DNA of 64,000 bases from Arthrobacter sp. PAMC 25486 (GTDB taxonomy: Bacteria; Actinomycetota; Actinomycetes; Actinomycetales; Micrococcaceae): contig NZ_CP007595.1 of NCBI RefSeq assembly GCF_000785535.1, positions 1,736,001-1,800,000 on the forward strand, read 5' to 3'. Of the stretch, positions 18,804 through 27,589 are shown one piece after another; position 1 is the first letter of the stretch; the number at the start of each line of letters is the position of its first letter. A program made the position numbers and the translations under genes. The notes below the pieces were generated by a model. It was not told the DNA's origin and ran no database searches. It worked only from the letters and a program-made list of their open reading frames with translations.

Positions 18804-18981
18804 GGTTCAAGCATGGCGCTGCCATGGACTCCATGGCGGGGCACAGCGACGATTGTGGGTTGCAGGCGGCCCTGCCCTGCCTGTGGAGGAACCGCCGCAG
18901 CCCCAACTCTAGGGACACATCGCTGCGGCGTTCGCAAAAGGAGCCCGTAAGGTGCTGCGGCGTCTGGAATGGGGATGGCCG

Positions 18982-20727
18982 CTAGCCAGCGAACGAGGCC
19001 TGCCGCAGCTCCTTGGCCGCCACAGCCCAGCTGTTGCCAACATTTGAATAGAATTCGGACGCGGTTTGGGCGTGCACGTTGCGCACGCCCGACCCGGCGC
19101 TGATCCATTCAACGCCCGCCAGCTCATCCATCTCCACGGGCCCCCTGGCCAGGTCCAGGATCTGGATGGTCACCGGCTCGGTGGACGACGGTGCCATGAC
19201 GGCCACGCTCGACTCACCCGCCCACACCCCCAGTGTGGGCGCACCGGTGTGCACCAGGCTGAGCGGTTCGGTGAGTTCCTTCGGCACGTCCCCCGTCTTG
19301 AACAGTCCTGTGATGCTGACCCTGTTCACCCCGTTGGCCTCCGAAATGACCAGAGCCCGGGTGCCGTCGCGGGAGACCCGCAGCGTACTGACCTGCTGGC
19401 CAACCAGCCACGGAACCGTGATGACAACAGGATTGCCGAGGGCACCGCCGTCGCCCGGTTTGATGGCGATCACCGTCCCGGAGCCGTCCCCGGCCGCGGA
19501 CCACAGCCAGCCGTTCGGGGCAAACGACGGCGGGGTCAGCGCCACACCGGCAATGGCCAGGACGGGCTGCTGGCCGGGCACAACAGAGTAAATCTGGTTG
19601 CCGGCACCCGCCCGGAACGCAAAGTTGCCGCCCGAATAAGACACGGCGGGGACGGCAGGGGCCAGTTCCTGCACTGAGACCATGTCGGGGATGGGCGCGA
19701 TCTTCGTCCCATCAAAGGTGACAAGCTCATTTTTGGCCAGGGCAACCTGGGTGGGCGGGACCGCATTCTCAACAATCATGGGGCTGGCAGTGTCGCCGGG
19801 GCCGCCCATGTCAATTTCCCGCTCATCGGCCAGGAACTTCACCTCGGTGACGGTGTTGAGGCTTTTTTGCAACGTGGTGAGCATCTGCGCGCGCATCTGC
19901 TGGCGTTGCTTGACGCTCGTTTCCAGCAGGGGGCCGGGCGTCAAACCGATCCTGGCCACACCGTCGGCGACGGGCACCGAGTCGCGTTCCAGCGCGATCC
20001 CGTTGGGGAAGGCGCTGACCACGGCGCCCTTCAGGTACGGTGCAGGGCCGCCCAGCATGGCCTTGACAATACTGGTTGACGTGCGCGTGGAACGCCCCGC
20101 CAGCCATCTGACATCCGGAACGCCGTAGGTGAAGGTGGGATCGTAAAAATACAGCGAGAACGGGCTGAAAAGTGTTTGGAAGGTTGCCTCCGAAAGCACC
20201 AGCCCGTCCGGCGCCTTGGAGATGCGCCACTGCCCCTCAACCTGCACCAAAACTATAGCCAGACGCTCCGTGGTGCCCTGTTTCGCCGGCGTCAGCACAC
20301 CCGTGCCGTCCACCGTGGACACCACCTCAAAGGTGAGATTGTAGGAGTCCTTTTCCGCGCCCGGCTCCACCGAAAAGGTATCCGTGTACACCAACGTTCG
20401 CTTGTCCGGGGCCCACGATTGCGCCAGGCCAGGCGTCAGGTACTGCCGTGCCACCTGAAAATCGTCGTTGACGCCGGTGCCGGATTCAACGAACCCTCGA
20501 ATGATGCTCTCCGGTGAGGCGCCGTCCACGGGCGAAAATTGCTGGAAGTTGACGTTGATCGAGTTGCTGCGCGGTGGCAGGGGGTCGCTCTTGCCCACCG
20601 GTCCGCTGGTGGGAATGGTTGCGCAACCGCTCAGCACAAAAAGTACGACGGCGGCCATCGCCCAGGCAATGAGCGGCCAGTTCCGCTGCCCCTCCTTGGA
20701 CGATTGGTTCCGCTTTACTTCACCCAT
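18982..20727 (-). CDS. lpqB: Lipoprotein LpqB (MtrAB accessory protein)
   Basis: LpqB is an exported lipoprotein that interacts with the extracytoplasmic part of MtrB and modulates the MtrAB system. From the ATG at 20727 the signal peptide ends in the lipobox LSGC with C35 as the lipidated residue. It is followed by a GerMN-like domain (about 55-330) and a beta-propeller-like C-terminal half. The start overlaps the mtrB stop as TGATG, implying translational coupling; a GTG one codon earlier is an alternative. The 581-residue length is typical. Confidence 0.95.
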   Translation of the reverse strand: MGEVKRNQSSKEGQRNWPLIAWAMAAVVLFVLSGCATIPTSGPVGKSDPLPPRSNSINVNFQQFSPVDGASPESIIRGFVESGTGVNDDFQVARQYLTPGLAQSWAPDKRTLVYTDTFSVEPGAEKDSYNLTFEVVSTVDGTGVLTPAKQGTTERLAIVLVQVEGQWRISKAPDGLVLSEATFQTLFSPFSLYFYDPTFTYGVPDVRWLAGRSTRTSTSIVKAMLGGPAPYLKGAVVSAFPNGIALERDSVPVADGVARIGLTPGPLLETSVKQRQQMRAQMLTTLQKSLNTVTEVKFLADEREIDMGGPGDTASPMIVENAVPPTQVALAKNELVTFDGTKIAPIPDMVSVQELAPAVPAVSYSGGNFAFRAGAGNQIYSVVPGQQPVLAIAGVALTPPSFAPNGWLWSAAGDGSGTVIAIKPGDGGALGNPVVITVPWLVGQQVSTLRVSRDGTRALVISEANGVNRVSITGLFKTGDVPKELTEPLSLVHTGAPTLGVWAGESSVAVMAPSSTEPVTIQILDLARGPVEMDELAGVEWISAGSGVRNVHAQTASEFYSNVGNSWAVAAKELRQASFAG

Positions 20728-22610
20728 CACTGCCCCGCCTTGTCATTGCTACTGCCGGGATTGCCTGCGGCGTTGTTGCCGGGTTCGTGGACGACGGGTG
20801 CCTTCAAGGAGCCCAGGGCACCCACCACACCGATGGATCCGGTATGCGTGAGCACCGGCGCCGTGGATAACGAGCCGGCGCCGGCCGCATGTCCGCCACC
20901 GTCAGGGGGCAGCGGGACGGGGGAATGCGAAATCACGGTGCCTTGTTTGCGGGGCAGGGTCAGGCGGAAGCAGGACCCCTCTCCTGGCACGCCCCAGGCG
21001 TCCAACCAGCCGTCGTGCAGCCGCGCGTCTTCCATGGCGATGGACAGGCCCAGTCCGCTGCCGCCGGTGGTGCGTGCTCGTGCCACGTCCGCACGCCAGA
21101 ACCTGTCAAAAACGTGCTCGAGGGCGGACGGTGACATGCCTATTCCGTAGTCGCGCACAGCAACCGCAACCGCGTACTCATCAGCTGTAACAAACACCTT
21201 CACAGGCTTGCCCTCACTGTGCTCAATGGCGTTCAGGATCAGGTTCCGCAGAATCCTGTCAATCCTGCGCGAGTCCATCTCAACAATGCATTGGTGGTTG
21301 CGCAGCCGTGTCACAACCGAAAGCTCACAGTTGTTGGCATCGGCGACCGGGGACGCGCCGTCGATCACGGAATGGATCACGGAGAAAATATCCAGGGACT
21401 CCGCGTCAAGATCGGCCACCCCGGCATCAAAGCGTGAGATTTCAAGGAGATCCGCCAGGAGCAGTTCAAAGCGTTCCACCTGGTGGAAGAGCAATTCGGA
21501 GGAACGTTTGTTGATGGGGTCGAAGTCTTCCCGCGCATCGTAGAGGACCTCAGCGGCCATCCGCACCGTCGTCAACGGGGTGCGCAGCTCATGCGAGACG
21601 TCCGAAACAAAGCGTTGTTGCATCTCCGAGAGGTTGGCTAAGGCGTTGATCTGGTCCTGCAGGGAGGTGGCCATCTTGTTGAATGACGTGGCGAGCCTGG
21701 CCATCTCGTCCTCGCCGCGGACCACCATGCGCTCTTCCAAGCCGCCGGCAGCCAGTTTTTCCGACACGGCGGCGGCCTGGCTGACGGGGTTCACCACGGT
21801 GCGCGTCACGTACCAGACGATGGCACCAATGAGCAGCAGCAGGATGCCGCCAGCCAGCCACAGCACCGATTGAATGTAGTTCAGCGTTTCCTGGGCCGTG
21901 TTGAGGTCATAGATCATGTACAGCTCATAGCGGGTGTTCAGGAGCTCCACCTGGCTGCCAAGAACCACCGCCGGGTGGGCGCCGGCACTGCCGGTGGGCA
22001 GATCGATTGACTGCCAATACTGGGACTCGGCGTCTCCTTGGACAGCCGCCCGCAATTCATCCGGAATGATGGCTGCCGTGACGCCGCCGGAATCGGAGGA
22101 GCTCACGTTGAGCTTGCTGTTTTGGCCCGGAATCTTCACCATCAGGTATTTGCGGTCGTCATCGCCACCACCCACTTTGAGCAACTGCAGGGTGTCGCGC
22201 ACATACGTCGATACGCGCGGCTGATCGCTCAGGCTGGCGTTGGAGAATTCCCCCTGCACCTGTGTGGCACCCCGCGCAGATTCCTGCTGCGCCTGGGCCA
22301 GGCGTTCCTTGAACAGGCCGTTGGAAATCTGTCCGGCCAAATAACCGCCCACACCCACCACGGCGATCGAGGCGATCAGCAAGGTGGTGACAACAGTGCG
22401 GAACTGCAGCGAGGTGCGCCAGCGCCGGGCAAAGGAGTTGCGAACCCAGCGCGCTGCATGCAAAACTCTCAGCCATCCAACACGGAAGGAAGCCGCCACC
22501 TTGCCCGCCAACACCGAGACGGCGGAGCCCTCCTGCCCCACCCCATCGGGACCGGGGGTGGCAGCGGGAAGGTGCGGAACGGCGTCGTGCTTGGTCTGCT
22601 CAGCACTCAT
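20727..22610 (-). CDS. mtrB: Sensor histidine kinase MtrB
   Basis: MtrB senses envelope or cell-cycle cues and phosphorylates MtrA. The 627-residue product has membrane helices at about 72-94 and 249-268 that bound an extracytoplasmic sensor domain. A HAMP linker follows, then a HisKA domain with the phospho-acceptor H340 (SHELRTPL) and a HATPase_c domain with NLILNAIEHSEG and GGSGLGLSIAMEDARLHDG. A poorly conserved G/P/S-rich tail of about 70 residues follows the kinase domain. The gene lies 24 bases downstream of mtrA and overlaps lpqB by one base. Confidence 0.97.
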   Translation of the reverse strand: MSAEQTKHDAVPHLPAATPGPDGVGQEGSAVSVLAGKVAASFRVGWLRVLHAARWVRNSFARRWRTSLQFRTVVTTLLIASIAVVGVGGYLAGQISNGLFKERLAQAQQESARGATQVQGEFSNASLSDQPRVSTYVRDTLQLLKVGGGDDDRKYLMVKIPGQNSKLNVSSSDSGGVTAAIIPDELRAAVQGDAESQYWQSIDLPTGSAGAHPAVVLGSQVELLNTRYELYMIYDLNTAQETLNYIQSVLWLAGGILLLLIGAIVWYVTRTVVNPVSQAAAVSEKLAAGGLEERMVVRGEDEMARLATSFNKMATSLQDQINALANLSEMQQRFVSDVSHELRTPLTTVRMAAEVLYDAREDFDPINKRSSELLFHQVERFELLLADLLEISRFDAGVADLDAESLDIFSVIHSVIDGASPVADANNCELSVVTRLRNHQCIVEMDSRRIDRILRNLILNAIEHSEGKPVKVFVTADEYAVAVAVRDYGIGMSPSALEHVFDRFWRADVARARTTGGSGLGLSIAMEDARLHDGWLDAWGVPGEGSCFRLTLPRKQGTVISHSPVPLPPDGGGHAAGAGSLSTAPVLTHTGSIGVVGALGSLKAPVVHEPGNNAAGNPGSSNDKAGQ

Positions 22611-22634
22611 GGCTTGTTCACTGCCAAGCGGGGC

Positions 22635-23309
22635 TTAGCTCCCGGCCTTGTAGCCGACACCGCGAACGGTGAGGACCACTTCCGGGGCCTCGGGGTCTCG
22701 CTCAATCTTCGAACGCAGGCGCTGGACGTGGACATTGACCAGGCGGGTGTCAGCGGCGTGGCGGTAACCCCACACCTGCTCCAGCAGCAGCTCGCGGGAG
22801 AAGACCTGCCACGGCTTGCGGGCCAGTGCCACCAGGAGGTCAAACTCCAGCGGCGTCAGGGAAATTTTCTCACCGGCACGGCGAACCGAGTGGCCGGCCA
22901 CGTCGATGCTGATCTCACCGATGACAAGCGTTTCGGGGGCCTTGACGTCGCCGGGACGCAGCCGGGCACGCACCCGCGCAACGAGTTCGGCCGGTTTGAA
23001 GGGCTTGGCGACATAGTCATCGGCACCGGATTCCAGGCCGCGCACCACATCGGAGGTGTCCGACTTGGCGGTCAGCATCACGATGGGAACGTCGGACTCG
23101 GCACGGATCAGGCGGCACACTTCAATGCCGTCCATGCCCGGCAGCATCAGGTCCAGGAGGACAAGATCCGGCTTGTTGTCCTGGAAGACCTCAAGCGCTT
23201 TGGCCCCGTCAGCGCAAAAAACCGGCTCAAAGCCGTCATTGCGCAGCACAATGCCGATCATCTCGGATAGTGCCTCGTCATCGTCAACCACTAAAATGCG
23301 TGCCTTCAT
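22635..23309 (-). CDS. mtrA: DNA-binding response regulator MtrA
   Basis: MtrA is an OmpR/PhoB-type regulator that controls cell division, cell-wall remodelling and replication genes in Actinobacteria. The 224-residue product has a receiver domain with acidic pocket DDD near residues 9-11, phospho-acceptor D53 (LLDLMLPGMDG) and K at DDYVAKPF. The winged-helix output domain ends VRLRSKIERDPE..VVLTVRGVGYKAG-like. The ATG at 23309 (MKARILVVDDD) follows a GAGGT site. The longer frame to 23516 adds 69 residues with no family counterpart. The operon reads mtrA-mtrB-lpqB. Confidence 0.97.
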   Translation of the reverse strand: MKARILVVDDDEALSEMIGIVLRNDGFEPVFCADGAKALEVFQDNKPDLVLLDLMLPGMDGIEVCRLIRAESDVPIVMLTAKSDTSDVVRGLESGADDYVAKPFKPAELVARVRARLRPGDVKAPETLVIGEISIDVAGHSVRRAGEKISLTPLEFDLLVALARKPWQVFSRELLLEQVWGYRHAADTRLVNVHVQRLRSKIERDPEAPEVVLTVRGVGYKAGS

Positions 23310-23524
23310 ACCTCTATATTTGCCTATTACCCGCACAATGTCCCCATCGACGCTCCACGGGAGGCGCAACATGGCCGAATTTGCGCCGAAATTCGCTACC
23401 GGCGGAGCATGAATACTGCTTGGGGCCCGTCGGAAGGCCGCGGATCGGGAGAGGGCATGGCACCCGCGCCTGCCGACTTCCCTCCATGTCAAGGTCCGCC
23501 AGCACTGCTCGCCCACCTCCGGCG

Positions 23525-24139
23525 AACTGGCAGTTAATGTGGCTCTTGTGACTTTTCCGTGGGTGGGTTCACCGTCGCGCCGTCACGTCTTCGGACCGTC
23601 ACGTCTTCAAACCTTTTCGCTCAGCTGGCGGGCTGTTGTGGCGATCCATCGCTCAGGTACCGGACATCGGCCCTGTTTCCTTGTGCGGGGTGCGGGAAAC
23701 TCGTACGGGAGGGTGTGTGCTTCGTCGAGAATGACCCTGGGCCGTAGCGTGTGGCTTCTTGTTTCGCCGAGAATGGCCCGAACACGTGAGATGCCGTCGA
23801 AGTTGCGCCATTCTCGCGAGCCTGAACCATTTTCGGCGAAACACGGTCAGAATGCTGCGAGTGTGGCCCATTCTCGGCATGTGTTTCCAGCTCAACCTCG
23901 GCGGAGCCTCGGGGATCGAATGATCTGGCCTGTCACACACTGTCGGCAAGACCTGGACGGGGTGCTCTGCGCCCCTGCCGAAAACAGCCAAGGCGAAGAC
24001 GGCCAAGGCGAAAACTTCCAGGGCGACAGCGGCTTGAATGCTGCCAGCCGGGATGGTGGGTCCCAGGCTGAAGCACCCCCGAAAGAGCAAGAGCCGTTAA
24101 TGTCCTCCAAATTTATTCTGAGGACATTAACTGCCAGTT
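23525..24139. mobile_element. Possible 615-bp MITE-like element with 16-bp terminal inverted repeats
   Basis: The left end AACTGGCAGTTAATGT (23525-23540) is a perfect reverse complement of the right end ACATTAACTGCCAGTT (24124-24139). Both ends are flanked by GGCG (23521-23524 and 24140-24143), which would fit a 4-bp target duplication. There is no transposase gene inside. The evidence is structural only; a single copy is seen here. Confidence 0.45.
24096..24131. repeat. 36-bp palindrome near the right end of the MITE-like element
   Basis: GTTAATGTCCTC (24096-24107) and GAGGACATTAAC (24120-24131) are perfect reverse complements around a 12-base AT-rich centre. The right arm overlaps the terminal repeat described above. 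It could be an operator, a terminator or part of a transposon end. Confidence 0.6.
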
Positions 24140-24259
24140 GGCGGACTCAGAGAAGCTGCGTGACGTGTGCCAACCCAAATTAGGTATTCCGTGGGCACCT
24201 CCCGATATGGTTTGAGCCGATAGGGTTTGCAGTATGGACACCGCAGTACAGGGAGCAAA

Positions 24260-25663
24260 ATGACGCAGGAACCACAGCAGCCACCACTTGATCCACAGGG
24301 TGAAGGCGGGCAGGCTCCCGTGACGCCGGCTGCGCCGCAGCAAACCCACGGCCAGCCCCAGCAACCCCAGTGGGGGCAGTATGGGCAGCCGCAGCAACCC
24401 CAGTGGGGGCAGTACGGGCAACCCCAGCAACCGCAGCAGCCCCAGCAACCCCAGCAACCCCAGCAGCCCCAGTGGGGGCAGTACGGGCAACCCCAGCAAC
24501 CCCCGTACGGCCAGGCCCCTCAGCCGCCATACGGCCAGCCCGGCTACGGCGGCTATGTTGCCCCGCCCAAGCCCGGCGTCATCCCGCTGCGCCCCCTGGG
24601 ACTGGGCGAAATTCTGGACGGCGCCTTTCAAACGGCCCGCCGCAACGGCAAGGCCATGTTCGGCTCGGCACTGATCTTCCAGCTCGCCACGGCCGCCGTG
24701 ACCCTGTTGGTGATGTTCTTCGCCTTCGGCAACCTCATGACCGATCTGTTCTCGATGAGCTCCACCATCGACGAATCAGACCCCGCCGCCTTTGAGGCCC
24801 TTGGCGGCCAACTCATCAGCTATTCGCTGTCGATGCTGGTCACAGCGTTCCTGTCCGTGCTGATCCAGATGGTGTTGCAGGGCGCCTTGGTGGTCCCGGT
24901 GCTGCGCGCCGTCCTGAACCGCAAGACCACCTTCACCCAGATGTGGCGCCTGACCAAGCCCCGCGTGGGATCGCTGATCATCCTTGCACTGCTCTATGCC
25001 GTCGCAGTATTGGCGGCAATCCTGATCTTCACGGGCATCGTCGTCGGGCTGATCTTCGCCATGGGTGCCACCACGTCCGACTCCGCCATCCTCGGCGTCA
25101 TCGGCCTCTCCCTTCTGCTCAGCCTGCCTTTCGTTGCGCTCTCCGTCTGGATCAGCACCAAGGTGCTCGTGGCCCCGGCCGCCATCGTCGTGGAAAACAT
25201 CGGCGCCGTCGCAGCCATCAAGCGTTCCTGGCAGCTGACCCGCAGCAACTGGTGGCGCACCTTCGGCATCTCAATCCTGGCCGCCATCATCGCCGGCGTC
25301 ATCGGCAGCGTCATCACCACCCCGGTTGCTTTCCTGGCAGGTTTGCTGACCCCCGTGCTGGTTGGCGGTGAGCCCACAGCCGGGCAGACCGTCGGCATCT
25401 TTTTCGCCACCCAGGGCATCGCCATGATTGTTGGTGCCCTGGTCGGCGCCATCACCCTTGCCTTCCAAACCGGTGTCATGGGCTTGATCTACGTTGATCT
25501 GCGCATGCGCCGCGACGGCTTTGACATCACCTTGTTGAAGGAAGCCGAGCATGGAAAGGACGACGGCGGGATCCCCGGGTCCCTTGTCTCGTCCGCCCTT
25601 GCTGCGGGAGCCGGGGCAACGGGCGCCCAGCCGGGGCAGCAGCCCGGGCCGTACGGAAACTAG
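24260..25663 (+). CDS. Multi-pass membrane protein with Pro/Gln repeat N-terminus (GPDPase-membrane-domain-like)
   Basis: The 467-residue product begins with a disordered region (about 1-100) made of QPQWGQYG and QQP repeats. A cytoplasmic LGEILDGAFQTARRNGKAMF segment follows, then at least six membrane helices. The hydrophobic half, with AIKRSWQLTRSNWWRTFGISIL, resembles the glycerophosphodiester phosphodiesterase membrane-anchor domain found in many actinobacterial proteins. No phosphodiesterase catalytic domain is present. The ATG at 24260 has GGGAG four bases upstream. It leads an operon with DUF4129, DUF4350, MoxR and DUF58 genes. The repetitive 5' end (24350-24500) is prone to length variation. 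Confidence 0.75.
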   Translation: MTQEPQQPPLDPQGEGGQAPVTPAAPQQTHGQPQQPQWGQYGQPQQPQWGQYGQPQQPQQPQQPQQPQQPQWGQYGQPQQPPYGQAPQPPYGQPGYGGYVAPPKPGVIPLRPLGLGEILDGAFQTARRNGKAMFGSALIFQLATAAVTLLVMFFAFGNLMTDLFSMSSTIDESDPAAFEALGGQLISYSLSMLVTAFLSVLIQMVLQGALVVPVLRAVLNRKTTFTQMWRLTKPRVGSLIILALLYAVAVLAAILIFTGIVVGLIFAMGATTSDSAILGVIGLSLLLSLPFVALSVWISTKVLVAPAAIVVENIGAVAAIKRSWQLTRSNWWRTFGISILAAIIAGVIGSVITTPVAFLAGLLTPVLVGGEPTAGQTVGIFFATQGIAMIVGALVGAITLAFQTGVMGLIYVDLRMRRDGFDITLLKEAEHGKDDGGIPGSLVSSALAAGAGATGAQPGQQPGPYGN

Positions 25664-25673
25664 GGCGCTGCCC

Positions 25674-26348
25674 ATGGTCTTTTCCGCCTTCCTTGCCGTT
25701 CTGCGCCCCGCCGACATCCCTGTTGTGCCGGGCGCCGATGAGGCCCGCCGATGGGCGCAGGAGGAGCTGGCCAAAAAGGTGTACCAGGACGCCAAGCCGG
25801 GGTGGGCGGAACAGCTTTTTGCCATGCTAAAAAAGGCGTTTGCCGAACTGTTGGGAAAGCTGGGGGTAGCCGACGCCAACATTGGCCTGGCCGTGGTGGT
25901 GGGGCTGGTTTTGCTCGCCGCGATCGCCATCGTATTGATCATCAGGCCGCGGCTGAATCGCAGGAAGGCCGCCACCGACGCAGTCTTTGATGGGGAAAAA
26001 ATACTCTCCTCGGAGCAGCACCGCACCATGGCCCGCACGGCAGCACGCTCCGGTGACTTCCACACGGCCGTGAGCGAATCGTTCAGGGCCATGGTCCGTG
26101 CCGCCGAGGAACGGGCAGTCAGTGTCCCGGCCCTTGGCCTAACCGCTGCGGAAATTGTGGGCGTGCTTGAACGCGCCTTCCCCTCCCACCGGGAAGCGTT
26201 GCTCCACAGTGCCGAGCTGTTCAACGCCGTGCGCTACGGCATGGTGCCGCCCACGGCTGCCATGTATGAGGAACTACAGGCAACAGAGCGTTCACTTGCC
26301 GCCACCACCCCGCACTATGCTGACGAGTTCCCGGCGGTGCACTCGTGA
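25674..26348 (+). CDS. DUF4129-family membrane protein
   Basis: The 224-residue protein has an N-terminal region with EARRWAQEELAKKVYQDA, one membrane helix at about 80-100 (GLAVVVGLVLLAAIAIVLII), and a cytoplasmic helical domain with ARSGDFHTAVSESFRAMVRAAEER and LTAAEIVGVL. This matches the DUF4129 domain that usually accompanies MoxR and DUF58 genes. The ATG at 25674 follows the previous stop by ten bases; the ribosome site is weak, suggesting translational coupling. The stop overlaps the GTG of the next gene. Confidence 0.8.
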   Translation: MVFSAFLAVLRPADIPVVPGADEARRWAQEELAKKVYQDAKPGWAEQLFAMLKKAFAELLGKLGVADANIGLAVVVGLVLLAAIAIVLIIRPRLNRRKAATDAVFDGEKILSSEQHRTMARTAARSGDFHTAVSESFRAMVRAAEERAVSVPALGLTAAEIVGVLERAFPSHREALLHSAELFNAVRYGMVPPTAAMYEELQATERSLAATTPHYADEFPAVHS

Positions 26349-27589
26349 GCGATCAAATGGTGTTTCGACCCGAGGCCGCCAGCACGAGCACCCGGCTCCG
26401 GCAGGGGTGGAGGAAGCACGGCTTCTGGATTGTTTGTGGAACCGTCTTTGTCCTGCTGTCCGTCCTGGGCTATCTCTTGAGCAACAGCGGCGGGCGCAGC
26501 TCCGGCACACTGTCCATCACCAACCCTGCCCCGGCAGGAGCGCAGGCCGCGGCCGCCATCCTTGCGGACCAGGGCGTGAGTGTCACGGCCAGTGACTCAC
26601 TGTCAGCAACCCAAGCTTTGCTTCAGGGCGAAGGCCCCGGTGCCAGCACCGTGCTGTTCTATGACCCCAATAACTTCCTGTCCCCTGCCAGGGTGGGCGA
26701 GTTGACGGACAGCGTGTCGGACGCCGGCGGCAAGCTGGTGGCCGTTGCACCCGGCCCCCTGGCCACCCAGGCCCTCAGCCCCGAGCTGTCCAGCGTGGGC
26801 ACTGCGGGCGACACGGCCACCGTGGCGCCCGGCTGCGGCAGTCCCGCTGCCGTGGCAGCCGGCACGATCGACGGCGGCACCCCCCTGCCCGGCACCGACG
26901 CAACGACAGTCACCACTCCACTGCTGCTGTTCAAAGGTGCGCAAACCTGCTTCATCCCCGCAGGTTCGCCGGCGGGTGGCGGAGGATTCCTGGCCAGCAA
27001 CAGCGCCGGTGACATCACCGCCTTGGGAAATCCCGGCGTCGTCATTAACCAAAACCTGGCCAGCCGGGGCAATGCTGCGCTGACCATGAGGCTGCTGGGG
27101 AGCACACCCAAGCTCATCTGGTATACCGCAACTATCAAGGACATTCCCGTTGCGCAGCATCCCCCGACGCTGGCTGAGCTGACCCCCCAATGGATCTTCC
27201 CCGCATCGTTGTGGCTGTTGCTGGTAGCCATGTTGGGCATGGTGTGGCGCGGGCGGCGGCACGGGCCGCTGGTCAGCGAACCGCTGCCGGTGCACGTCAA
27301 GGCCTCTGAAACGCTGGCGGGCCGGGCTCGGCTGTACCAGGATGCCCGGGCCCTCGACACCGCTGCCGCGTCATTGCGGCAGGCATCGTTGACCCGTTTG
27401 GCACGCACCTTGCGGCTGGGCATTTCTGCCGAACCCGACGCCGTGGTCCACGCTGTTGCGTCCGCCACCGGGCGGCCGCAACAACAATTGCATGCCTTGT
27501 TGTTGGGCGAGCCGCCCTTGACTGAAAAACTATTGTTGTCCATGGCCGTGGAACTTGCGGCCCTAGAGGAAGAAGTGGCACGTCGATGA
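26345..27589 (+). CDS. DUF4350-family membrane protein
   Basis: The 414-residue product has a membrane helix at about 25-45 (FWIVCGTVFVLLSVLGYLL). A periplasmic domain starting SSGTLSITNPAPAGAQAAAAILADQGVSV follows, then a second membrane helix near 282-300 and a cytoplasmic helical tail. DUF4350 proteins are partners in MoxR/DUF58 systems. Start GTG overlaps the DUF4129 stop as GTGA, and its own stop overlaps the MoxR ATG as ATGA, so the three are translated together. No catalytic motif is visible. Confidence 0.8.
   Translation: MSDQMVFRPEAASTSTRLRQGWRKHGFWIVCGTVFVLLSVLGYLLSNSGGRSSGTLSITNPAPAGAQAAAAILADQGVSVTASDSLSATQALLQGEGPGASTVLFYDPNNFLSPARVGELTDSVSDAGGKLVAVAPGPLATQALSPELSSVGTAGDTATVAPGCGSPAAVAAGTIDGGTPLPGTDATTVTTPLLLFKGAQTCFIPAGSPAGGGGFLASNSAGDITALGNPGVVINQNLASRGNAALTMRLLGSTPKLIWYTATIKDIPVAQHPPTLAELTPQWIFPASLWLLLVAMLGMVWRGRRHGPLVSEPLPVHVKASETLAGRARLYQDARALDTAAASLRQASLTRLARTLRLGISAEPDAVVHAVASATGRPQQQLHALLLGEPPLTEKLLLSMAVELAALEEEVARR

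Larger units (their letters stand above)
23310..24259. other. Gene-poor region upstream of mtrA with repeat structure
   Basis: These 950 bases carry no convincing gene: the open frames here have no recognisable domains, no good start sites and disagree in both strands. The first 100 bases or so must hold the mtrA promoter. The rest contains a possible MITE-like element (23525-24139), a palindrome (24096-24131) and six scattered copies of GAGAATGGC or its complement between about 23730 and 23880. Confidence 0.6.

Noticed and set aside
23310..23516. Longer mtrA frame starting at 23516
   Set aside because: The extra 69 residues do not match any known MtrA N-terminus, and ATG 23309 starts the conserved receiver domain.
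23539..24183. A 214-codon plus-strand reading frame upstream of mtrA
   Set aside because: It has no recognisable domain, no ribosome site and crosses the inverted-repeat structures; the opposite strand has equally long open frames.
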